This document shows, piece by piece, positions 30,389-37,132 of a stretch of 48,865 nucleotides of DNA. The translations under genes were made by a program, and so were the position numbers. The notes under the pieces are model-generated. The model saw only the letters and a program-made list of their open reading frames with translations, was not told the DNA's origin and ran no database searches. This DNA comes from Pseudomonas fuscovaginae SE-1. Its GTDB lineage: Bacteria > Pseudomonadota > Gammaproteobacteria > Pseudomonadales > Pseudomonadaceae. The DNA is taken from NCBI RefSeq assembly GCF_000364705.1, contig NZ_AQOH01000347.1:1-48865 (forward strand), written 5' to 3'. The first letter of the stretch is position 1, and every line of letters begins with the position of its first letter.

Positions 30389-31324
30389 TCAGGCGCCGGG
30401 ATGATCCAGCAGCAGGCGCTGGCGAACCACGTCCACCAGCTTGTCCGGCTGGAACTTGGAGAGGAAGTTGTCGCAACCGACCTTCTTCACCATGGCTTCG
30501 TTGAAGCTGCCGGACAGCGAGGTGTGCAGCACCACATAGAGGCCACGCAGGCGCGGGTCGTTTCGGATCTCGGTGGTCAGACGATAACCGTCCATCTCCG
30601 GCATCTCCGCGTCGGTGAACACCATCAACAGCTTCTCGGTCATCACCGCGCCGGAATCGGCCCAGTTCTTGAGCATGTTCAGTGCCCGGAGGCCATCACT
30701 GGCGATGTGCAGCTTCACCCCCAACTGGCCCAGGGTATCGCGCAACTGCGACAGGGCCACCTTGGAATCGTCGACCAGCAACACCTCGCGCCCACGGGCG
30801 TGCTCCATGACCGGATCATCGAGTTTTTCCCGGGAAACCTTGGCGTTGTACGGCACGATTTCGGCCAGGACTTTTTCCACGTCGATGATTTCCACCAACT
30901 GATCGTCGACCTTGCTGATGGCGGTCAGGTAATGCTGGCGCCCGGCACTGCCCGGCGGCGGCATGATCGCCTCCCAGTTCATGTTGACGATGCGATCCAC
31001 GCCACCGACCAGGAACGCCTGCACCGAGCGGTTGTACTCGGTGACGATGATGGTGCTGTCGGGGCCCGGCACCAGCGGACGCATGCCGATCGCCTGGGAC
31101 AGGTCGATCACCGGCAGGGTCTGTCCACGCAGGTTGACCACCCCACAGACAAAGGGATGGCGCTGGGGCATCAGGGTCAGTTTGGGCAGTTGCAGGACCT
31201 CCTGCACCTTGAACACGTTGATCGCGAACAACTGGCGACCGGCCAGGCGGAACATGAGAATCTCCAGACGATTCTCTCCCACCAATTGCGTACGTTGGTC
31301 TACCGTGTCGAGAATGCCGGCCAT
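30389..31324 (-). CDS. cheV: Chemotaxis coupling protein CheV (CheW-REC fusion)
   Basis: A 311-residue fusion. Residues ~15-165 form a CheW domain (EILMFRLAGRQLFAINVFKVQEV, VNLRGQTLPVIDLS) that links receptors to CheA. Residues ~180-305 are a receiver domain with the acidic pair Asp185/Asp186 (LLVDDSK) and phosphoacceptor Asp238 in VFTDAEMPEMDG. CheV acts as a coupling protein whose function is tuned by phosphorylation, aiding adaptation. AGGAG precedes ATG 31324. A FliA-type promoter lies about 45 bp upstream. It is divergent from an Hpt-domain gene, suggesting a phosphorelay link that is not proven. Confidence 0.94.
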   Translation of the reverse strand: MAGILDTVDQRTQLVGENRLEILMFRLAGRQLFAINVFKVQEVLQLPKLTLMPQRHPFVCGVVNLRGQTLPVIDLSQAIGMRPLVPGPDSTIIVTEYNRSVQAFLVGGVDRIVNMNWEAIMPPPGSAGRQHYLTAISKVDDQLVEIIDVEKVLAEIVPYNAKVSREKLDDPVMEHARGREVLLVDDSKVALSQLRDTLGQLGVKLHIASDGLRALNMLKNWADSGAVMTEKLLMVFTDAEMPEMDGYRLTTEIRNDPRLRGLYVVLHTSLSGSFNEAMVKKVGCDNFLSKFQPDKLVDVVRQRLLLDHPGA

Positions 31325-31898
31325 CAATCACTCCTGGGGCGCTGATACAAAGAACTTCATTGAGAGAGTTATCGGCCGCTTTCGCCGGACCTTGACCCCC
31401 ATGCAAAATGTCACGCAAAACGTTTGATGTCACATTAACATCATGCTTTACTGAGCGCACTGTCCAGACCCGACAGATCCCGCGCGAGGCGACCACCGGA
31501 TCGGTTTTTTGTTCCCCTGCCTAGGGGAATCCCTTAGCAACAATCAGGCGCAACCTGATATTCGCAATATCCAATAGCCATTAATGTGACGCCATTCTCA
31601 TTACATGAATGGAGTCAGGCTTTTGCTTTCAATCGCGGTAGGGTGGCCGGAAAGCCAGGCAAAGCGCCTGACAGCTCCGGCTAAAACGCTCTGGATCGGT
31701 GCTTTTGAGCGATCCTTGCACTCGTCGCGAGTTGGCTTGGTGAACATCGACTGCCAATGCCTGAGAATCCCTTGCAATCACTCTGCCCCGAAACAATCGA
31801 CGGCAGATCACTGCCATGCCCTGTTGGCCGACATTAACTTAACGCCGTTCGCCAAGCGCGACCTTCTATCGCCTGCCGATGTTTCATGGAGATAAAGC
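31325..31898. other. Hairpin-rich intergenic region between cheV and hpt gene
   Basis: This 574-bp spacer has the cheV promoter at its left edge, then A/T-rich DNA. Stem-loops follow at 31512-31529 (7 bp, GCCT loop), 31543-31559 (6 bp), 31646-31681 (GCCGGA/TCCGGC enclosing CAGGC/GCCTG), 31693-31715 (GGATCG/CGATCC) and 31720-31732 (ACTCG/CGAGT). A 10-bp inverted repeat links 31429-31438 and 31581-31590. An ORF at 31605-31895 has no family resemblance and atypical composition, so I treat it as non-coding. Confidence 0.55.
31369..31395 (-). promoter_or_regulatory. FliA (sigma-28)-type promoter of cheV
   Basis: On the minus strand a perfect -10 GCCGATAA (31376-31369) lies 15 bp from TCAA (31395-31392), a 3/4 match to the -35 TAAA. 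Spacing is the canonical 15 bp. It directs transcription into cheV, which fits co-regulation with flagellar and chemotaxis genes. Confidence 0.72.
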
Positions 31899-32363
31899 AT
31901 GCTGAACGGTAAAGAACGGCAGGCCAAACTGCCGGAATTCCTGGTTGAAGCAGAGAACCTGCAGACCCGGATGCAGGAGTGTTGCCAGCACCTGGCGCTG
32001 ATCCGTAACGACAGGGATGCGATCGACTGCCTGCTCGCCGCCCTGCACAAGCTCAGCGGACGGGCCGACGTACTTGGCGTACACTGCATGGCTGACTTCG
32101 CCCGACATATCCACGACGTCCTGAGCCATGCGCCTGACCGGCTCAACCTGCACGACGACGCCTTGCAGGCCCTGCAGGGCTGCCTGACGCTGCTGGCGTG
32201 GCAGTTGGAACTGATCGATCCGCATACCGGCCAACTGGGCCTGGACGACAGCGAACAAGCCGAACTGATTGCCACCCTGGCGGAACGGATCGAAGTCTCG
32301 ACGGCCCTGCTTGCCGAAGCGAAAGGCCTCACGCTGATCACCTTTCCCGGACATTCCGCCTGA
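31899..32363 (+). CDS. Stand-alone Hpt (histidine phosphotransfer) domain-like protein
   Basis: A 154-residue all-helical cytoplasmic protein. LLAALHKLSGRADVLGVHCMADFARHIHDVL fits the Hpt helix pair: His50 stands where the phosphorylated His is expected, in the pattern HxL(K)GxxxxLG, but the conserved Lys is Ser53. No kinase, receiver or DNA-binding module is present. It could shuttle phosphate for a hybrid kinase or act near CheV. A TGGAG site precedes the ATG. Assignment rests on the motif only. Confidence 0.7.
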   Translation: MLNGKERQAKLPEFLVEAENLQTRMQECCQHLALIRNDRDAIDCLLAALHKLSGRADVLGVHCMADFARHIHDVLSHAPDRLNLHDDALQALQGCLTLLAWQLELIDPHTGQLGLDDSEQAELIATLAERIEVSTALLAEAKGLTLITFPGHSA

Positions 32364-32827
32364 ACCGCAGCGCCCGGCCCCGCCCCTCGCCAGGCGCGGG
32401 CACTCACCAAGCCCTCCAAACAAAGCCAAGACCAACTAACCGGCAACTTTCGGTGTTGAACCGGGCGCTCTTACGCGCAGAAAGAACCGCGCGATAAACT
32501 GCAACGACTTCAAACATAAACACGATAGCGAAAACTGCCTGGCGAGTCTTCTGGAACCGGCGCACAGAAAAGCTGACCGGCCGGACATATACCGACAGGG
32601 ACGACCAACCTTAAACGAAGTGCTACTATGCTGCCCGCTTGCTTATGTACTTGATGGCAAAATGTTTTCTGGCACTTCGGCACAGGACCCAAAAAAGTAA
32701 TAGCACTTAGCCGCAATCCCTCTATTAAGTTGTACATGAATATTAAACCGTATCGGTTTTCAAACGGAGTCCTGTCAGTCATTACGACCGGATTCTTCGC
32801 ACCGGACATTTATTGGCTCCACACGCT
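32364..32827. other. Region upstream of histidine kinase
   Basis: A 464-bp gap, A/T-rich in its right half. It contains the 15-bp imperfect palindrome AAACCG-tat-CGGTTT at 32745-32759, about 70 bp before the kinase start, a plausible regulator site. No clear terminator follows the Hpt gene, and no convincing ORF is seen on either strand. Confidence 0.5.
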
Positions 32828-33718
32828 ATGTACGCCAGCCTCAAGTCACTAAAGCCTTGGCTCCGCTCACGCAGGAACGCTCGCCGGCTGTCCGCCCTGC
32901 TCTGCATCGCCTCGGCGATCACCAGCCTGGCGCTCTACCTGAACGGTTCGCTGCTGTCCCTGGGGTTGCTGCTGCTGAACCTGGCGACACTGGCCAGCAT
33001 CTGGCTGCAATACCGCGACTCGCGCACCTCGATCAATTTCCAACCCCAGGAACTGGCCGACCGCCTGCTGCAGGTGCAGGAAAACGAACGCCACCGCCTG
33101 AGCCGCGAACTGCACGATGACATCGGTCAACTGCTGACCGCGGCCAGGTTGCAGACCCAGTGGCTGCAAGGACGCCTTCCGGAGGAACTGCGCGGCCACT
33201 GCGCGGACCTCAACAACACCCTGGAGGAAACCCTGGCCAAGGTGCGCGACGTCTCGGCCATTCTCAATCCACGCCAATTGACCAGCCTCGGGCTGGAAGC
33301 CAGCCTGCGCGCCCACCTGCTCAAGACACTGGGCAACACCAGCCTGCACTGGAGCCTGGAATGCCATCAGCAGTTGGCCGGGCTGTCCGAGGAGATGGCC
33401 GTGACCGCCTTTCGCATCACCCAGGAGGCCGTCACCAATGTCCTGCGCCATGCCAGGGCCGACAACCTGCTGGTGCGTCTCAAGCGTCTTCCCGAAGGCC
33501 TGTCGTTGTACATCGCCGATGATGGCCAGGGCTTTTCCCCGGCCGCCAATCCCGCCGAACAGGGACAACGCGGCATGGCCGGCATGGTCGAGCGCGCCGA
33601 ACAACTGGGCGGCCGATTGACAGTCAGCAGCGGACCCGGCAAAGGTACGCAAATCGAAGCCCTTCTTCCCTGGGCCCCCCGCGCCCTCGAACGAGCCAGT
33701 ACGAATAGGGTTCTATGA
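32828..33718 (+). CDS. Membrane sensor histidine kinase, NarL/LuxR-partner class (HisKA_3)
   Basis: A 296-residue kinase. Two hydrophobic segments near residues 21-60 (LSALLCIASAITSLALYL, LLSLGLLLLNLATLASIWLQY) form a short hairpin with almost no periplasmic loop, so the signal is probably sensed in or at the membrane. The HisKA_3 phosphorylation site is His96 in RHRLSRELHDDIGQLLTAARL. The ATPase domain has the N box QEAVTNVLRHARA, DDGQGF, and GQRGMAGMVERAEQLGG. The start is ATG 32828 (MYASLKSL) or TTG 32813. Its stop overlaps the regulator start by 4 bp (ATGA), marking a translationally coupled pair. The signal is unknown. Confidence 0.9.
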   Translation: MYASLKSLKPWLRSRRNARRLSALLCIASAITSLALYLNGSLLSLGLLLLNLATLASIWLQYRDSRTSINFQPQELADRLLQVQENERHRLSRELHDDIGQLLTAARLQTQWLQGRLPEELRGHCADLNNTLEETLAKVRDVSAILNPRQLTSLGLEASLRAHLLKTLGNTSLHWSLECHQQLAGLSEEMAVTAFRITQEAVTNVLRHARADNLLVRLKRLPEGLSLYIADDGQGFSPAANPAEQGQRGMAGMVERAEQLGGRLTVSSGPGKGTQIEALLPWAPRALERASTNRVL

Positions 33719-34380
33719 CCTGCAACTTACTTCTTGTGGATGACCACTCACTGATCAGGGCCGGTGTCCGCGCCCTGGTGCTGGAGATTCCCGGTTACGC
33801 CGTGATCGGCGAAGCCAGCGATGGCGCACAGTTGCTCGAAGCCGTCGAGCGCCTGAATCCGGACATCATCCTGCTCGACCTGTCGATGCGCGATACCGGC
33901 GGGCTCGATGCCCTGCGCCAGTTGCAGGCGGTGCGCCCGCAGAGCAAGGTGCTGATCCTGTCGATGCACACCGACCCGCAACTGATCATGCAGGCCCTGG
34001 AAATCGGTGCCCACGGCTACCTGCTCAAGGACACCACCGCGACCGAACTGGCCCAGGCCCTGGAGGCCCTGCGCAACAACGAGCGCTACCTCAGCCCGGC
34101 GATCGCCCATACGGTGATCAACCAGGCCCTGACCCAGGCCCAGCGTCACTCGCCGGTGCAGGTGCAGGCCCAGACCCACAACCTGACCGGACGCCAGCTG
34201 GAAATTCTCCGGTTGATCGTGCGCGGCAAGTCCACCCGGGAGATCGCCAACGGCCTGGGCCTGAGCATCAAGACCGTCGAGACCCACCGCGCACAGATCA
34301 TGAAGCGCCTGCAGATTTTCGATGTGGCCGGGCTGGTGCTGTTCGCGGTCCGCGAGCGCATCATCAGTCTGGACGACTGA
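33715..34380 (+). CDS. NarL/FixJ-type response regulator
   Basis: A 221-residue two-domain regulator. The receiver has LLLVDDHSLIRAGVRAL with acidic Asp9/Asp10, phosphoacceptor Asp55 (IILLDLSM), and the Lys of GYLLKDT. The LuxR-type helix-turn-helix near the C-terminus reads LTGRQLEILRLIVRGKSTREIANGLGLSIKTVETHRAQIMKRL. Partner is the overlapping kinase. Targets cannot be read off; the palindrome at 32745 is one candidate for autoregulation. Its 3' end overlaps the convergent lipid kinase gene by 17 bp. Confidence 0.93.
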   Translation: MTCNLLLVDDHSLIRAGVRALVLEIPGYAVIGEASDGAQLLEAVERLNPDIILLDLSMRDTGGLDALRQLQAVRPQSKVLILSMHTDPQLIMQALEIGAHGYLLKDTTATELAQALEALRNNERYLSPAIAHTVINQALTQAQRHSPVQVQAQTHNLTGRQLEILRLIVRGKSTREIANGLGLSIKTVETHRAQIMKRLQIFDVAGLVLFAVRERIISLDD

Positions 34381-35257
34381 GCAGCGGCGAGTCCGCCGGC
34401 AGGTGCACCCGCAGTGCCCCGGGGCGGGCCTCGAAACGCAGGCTGTCACTCTCCAGGGGCTCTCCGTCGAGATTCAGGTACAGCCCCTCGGCGACCTTGA
34501 TCTCGACCCATGGCAGGCGGGCCCGGACGAACATGTTGTCCAGCCCCCAACCGTCGCTCATCAGTTGGCGCAAGGTGCCCACCACTTCCTGGGGTGCCGG
34601 CAGGATGCCGATATCGAGCAGGCCGTCATCGACCTGCGCCTGCGGACACAGCACATGCCCGCCGCCAGCCTGGCGGCCATTGCCGATGCCCAGCGCGAGC
34701 AGCTCGCCCCGCCAGTGGAAATCCGGCCCCTGCAGCTCGCCATAGGCGGCATGCAGCTCACCGAAGCGCGACAGCCCGGTGAACAGATAGGCCGCGGCGC
34801 CCAGTACCTTCTTCAGGTCCTCGGAGGTATTGGCCGTCACCTGGCTGCCGAAACCGCCAGTGGCCATATTCAGAAACACTTGCTCCCCGACGGCACCGAG
34901 ATCGATCGGCCGGGCCGGTGCATCCAGCAGTTGCAAGGCCGTGGCTGGCTCCAGCGGCACACCGGCGGCACGGGCGAAATCGTTGGCGGTGCCCAGCGGC
35001 ATCAACACCAGGCTCGCCTCGGTCCCGGCCAACGCCTCGGCGATATCGCGCAAGGTGCCGTCGCCGCCGCCGGCGATCAGTTGCCGATACCCCATGCCCA
35101 GCGCCTCCTGGACCAGTCGCTGGGCATCGCCCGCTTCCCAGGTCAGGCGAACGGCCAGCTCCCAACCTTCGCGGCGCCGGTCTTCGACCGCCGTCCTGAC
35201 CTCCTCGTTGAGAGCCTGCTTGCCGTGCAGAATCAGCAATGCCTTGCGCTCGCTCAT
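34364..35257 (-). CDS. yegS: YegS-like lipid kinase (diacylglycerol kinase catalytic fold)
   Basis: A 297-residue soluble kinase. The diagnostic GGGDGTLRDIAEAL and LPLGTANDFARAAGVP blocks bind nucleotide, and NMATGGFGSQV plus LYLNLDGEPLE complete the DAGK/YegS fold. E. coli YegS phosphorylates phosphatidylglycerol in vitro; the physiological substrate is unclear. ATG at 35257 (MSERKALLILHGK) has an AGGAGA site; an in-frame extension to 35428 is rejected. It is transcribed leftward, away from the psl operon. Confidence 0.92.
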   Translation of the reverse strand: MSERKALLILHGKQALNEEVRTAVEDRRREGWELAVRLTWEAGDAQRLVQEALGMGYRQLIAGGGDGTLRDIAEALAGTEASLVLMPLGTANDFARAAGVPLEPATALQLLDAPARPIDLGAVGEQVFLNMATGGFGSQVTANTSEDLKKVLGAAAYLFTGLSRFGELHAAYGELQGPDFHWRGELLALGIGNGRQAGGGHVLCPQAQVDDGLLDIGILPAPQEVVGTLRQLMSDGWGLDNMFVRARLPWVEIKVAEGLYLNLDGEPLESDSLRFEARPGALRVHLPADSPLLSRPD

Positions 35258-35463
35258 CGGCGTTTTCTCCTGTGTCGATGGCTGTAAGAAATGTGGACCG
35301 CAGCCGGATGAAAACGACTTGACGTACCAGGTATTTATTTCATTGCCAACCACCGCACCGGCTCTAGACCGGGCTCGACCTGTAAAACAGCAACATCCGA
35401 TTTTTTTCAGCGACATGATGTCATTCAATTAGCGACCGACTCTTTCATGAGCTTTACTCAAGC

Positions 35464-35482
35464 CTGTGTCCTGTACACAGGA
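35464..35482 (+). promoter_or_regulatory. Hairpin overlapping the leader-ORF ribosome site
   Basis: CCTGTGT (35464-35470) pairs with ACACAGG (35476-35482) around loop CCTGT. The 3' arm contains the first three bases of the AGGAGG (35480-35485) that serves the 9-codon ORF, so folding would limit ribosome access. Confidence 0.6.
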
Positions 35483-35490
35483 GGAAAAAA

Positions 35491-35520
35491 TGTACAAATG
35501 TGCCGGTGAAGACAACTAAA
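35491..35520 (+). CDS. Candidate 9-aa leader peptide MYKCAGEDN upstream of pslA
   Basis: ATG 35491 to TAA 35520 encodes MYKCAGEDN. A perfect AGGAGG lies 5 nt before the ATG, the strongest ribosome site in this stretch, and a better one than that of pslA itself. It lies 174 bp before the pslA start. No run of a single amino acid suggests classical attenuation. It may be a regulatory upstream ORF or a remnant of a longer gene. Confidence 0.4.
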
Positions 35521-35694
35521 GCAATAAGACTTGTCCTTGCCTGAATGACAGACAGGAACGGTCGCATCTGACAGCGGAACCAGCTACCAGGGAGGGGGGC
35601 AGCGCAAGAAGCCCTGGTGCGTTGCTACAGGAATTACCTACCGAAGTGTTTCGTAGTTGCCATTTCGAGATGGTAGAAAAGGAAGGGGGTCTCA

Positions 35695-37131
35695 ATGCGC
35701 TTGCAACCAGTCGACAGTCTGTTCCTCACCCGGCCCAGCATGGTCGAGTACTTTCTGTTCGGCATTCGCCTGGTCCACGGACTCACCGCCATCCTTCCCG
35801 GCCTGCTGCTGATGGTTTACCTGCGCGAGCAAACCCCCGACATCACCGAGAGCTATCTGACCATCCTGCTGTTCTTCGGCGTCATCAGCGTGCTGATCTT
35901 CCAGGCGCTGGGGGTCTACGCCGAGGCGATCTTCAGCAACATGCTGCGCTTCCAGATCACCCTGTTCGCCTGGTCGTCGGCGTTCTGCCTGCTGCTGTTC
36001 ATGCATCATGGCCTGCAACTGTTCAACTACCTGGATAACACGCAACTGCTGGTCTGGTTCATCGCCAGCCTGACACTGTTCGGCATCGAGCGGCTGATCC
36101 TGCTGGCGCTGTTCCAGCAACTGATGCAACGCGGCATTTTCCTGCAGAACGCGGTGATTCTCGGCGCTACCGAGAACGGCCAGCGCCTGGCCGAATACCT
36201 GTCCCAGCACCAGGACATCCGCTCGGGAGTGATCGGCTTCATCGACGACCGCATCGGTCGACTGCCGAAGACCATGGTCAACCTGCCGCTGCTGGGCAAC
36301 TCCGGCGACCTGGAACAAATGATCCGCGAAGAGCGGGTCACCCAGGTGCTGGTCGCCCTGCCCTGGTCGGCGGAAAACCGCATGGACTACATCATTCGCG
36401 AACTTCGCCGGTTGCCGGTCAACGTGTTGCTGGTGCCGGACATGGTTGCCTTCCGCCACGCCCACAACCGCATCACCGAAGTCGCCAACCTGCCGATGTT
36501 CAACGCCTCCGAAGTCCCCCTGCGCGGCTGGTCGCCAATGTTCAAGCGCCTGGAAGACATGGTGCTGTCGAGCCTCGCGTTGATCCTGCTGTCACCGATC
36601 ATGCTGCTGGTGGCGATCGCGATCAAGATCGACTCACCGGGGCCGGTGCTGTTCCGGCAGAAACGCTACGGCTACAACAACCGGCTGATCGAGGTGTTCA
36701 AGTTCCGCTCGATGCACCAGCACCAGGCCGACGCCAACGCCGAGAAACAGACCACCCGCGGCGACCCGCGAATCACCCGGGTCGGGCGGTTCATCCGCAA
36801 GACCAGCCTCGACGAACTGCCACAACTGTTCAACGTGTTCGTCGGCAGCATGTCCATGGTCGGTCCGCGCCCCCATGCCACGGCAACCAAGGCCGCCGGC
36901 ATCCTGTTCGAGGAAGCGGTGAAGGAATACACCTCGCGCCATCGGGTCAAACCGGGAATCACCGGGCTGGCGCAGATCAACGGCTATCGAGGTGAAACCG
37001 ACACCCTGGAGAAGATCGAGAAACGAGTAGAATTCGACCTCGAATACATCGAAAACTGGTCGATCTGGTTCGATCTCTACATTCTGTTCCGCACTGTCCC
37101 GGCAGTGCTCCTGACGCGCGAGGCCTTCTGA
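35695..37131 (+). CDS. pslA: Polyprenyl-phosphate sugar-1-phosphate transferase PslA
   Basis: Starts assembly of the repeat unit by loading a sugar-1-phosphate onto undecaprenyl phosphate at the inner membrane. The 478 residues have four N-terminal membrane helices (first ~135 residues), a Rossmann-like central domain (AVILGATENGQRLAEYL), a fifth hydrophobic segment LSSLALILLSPIMLLVAIAI, and the catalytic cytoplasmic domain with FKFRSM near 335, DELPQLFNVFVGSMSMVGPRP from 373, and RHRVKPGITGLAQINGYRG. The usual length for this WcaJ/PslA type is about 460-480. GGAAGGGGG precedes the ATG. It is first in the cluster; the next gene starts 1 bp after its stop codon. Confidence 0.9.
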   Translation: MRLQPVDSLFLTRPSMVEYFLFGIRLVHGLTAILPGLLLMVYLREQTPDITESYLTILLFFGVISVLIFQALGVYAEAIFSNMLRFQITLFAWSSAFCLLLFMHHGLQLFNYLDNTQLLVWFIASLTLFGIERLILLALFQQLMQRGIFLQNAVILGATENGQRLAEYLSQHQDIRSGVIGFIDDRIGRLPKTMVNLPLLGNSGDLEQMIREERVTQVLVALPWSAENRMDYIIRELRRLPVNVLLVPDMVAFRHAHNRITEVANLPMFNASEVPLRGWSPMFKRLEDMVLSSLALILLSPIMLLVAIAIKIDSPGPVLFRQKRYGYNNRLIEVFKFRSMHQHQADANAEKQTTRGDPRITRVGRFIRKTSLDELPQLFNVFVGSMSMVGPRPHATATKAAGILFEEAVKEYTSRHRVKPGITGLAQINGYRGETDTLEKIEKRVEFDLEYIENWSIWFDLYILFRTVPAVLLTREAF

Positions 37132-37132
37132 C

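Larger units (their letters stand above)
35258..35694. other. Divergent control region between yegS and the psl operon
   Basis: This 437-bp region holds the yegS promoter side and the psl leader. Visible elements are the hairpin at 35464-35482, a 9-codon ORF at 35491-35520, a second hairpin (ACCAGGG/CCCTGGT, 35586-35618) with a G-rich loop, and several GGA triplets between 35481 and 35690. I could not place a convincing sigma-70 promoter. Confidence 0.6.

Noticed and set aside
31415..31425. PsrA-like palindrome CAAAACGTTTG in the cheV-hpt spacer
   Set aside because: Only one base separates the half-sites, outside the 2-4 bp range of PsrA sites, and no fatty-acid gene is adjacent.
31605..31895. 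A 96-codon frame upstream of the Hpt gene
   Set aside because: No ribosome site, no family resemblance, Cys/Arg/Ser-rich composition, and it crosses several stem-loops.
32510..32809. A 99-codon minus-strand frame before the histidine kinase
   Set aside because: Lies in A/T-rich promoter-like DNA and its translation has no recognisable features or supporting codon bias.
35465..35481. LexA-like site CTGT...ACAG in the psl leader
   Set aside because: The spacer is 9 bp, not 8, and the element is better explained as a hairpin over the leader ribosome site.
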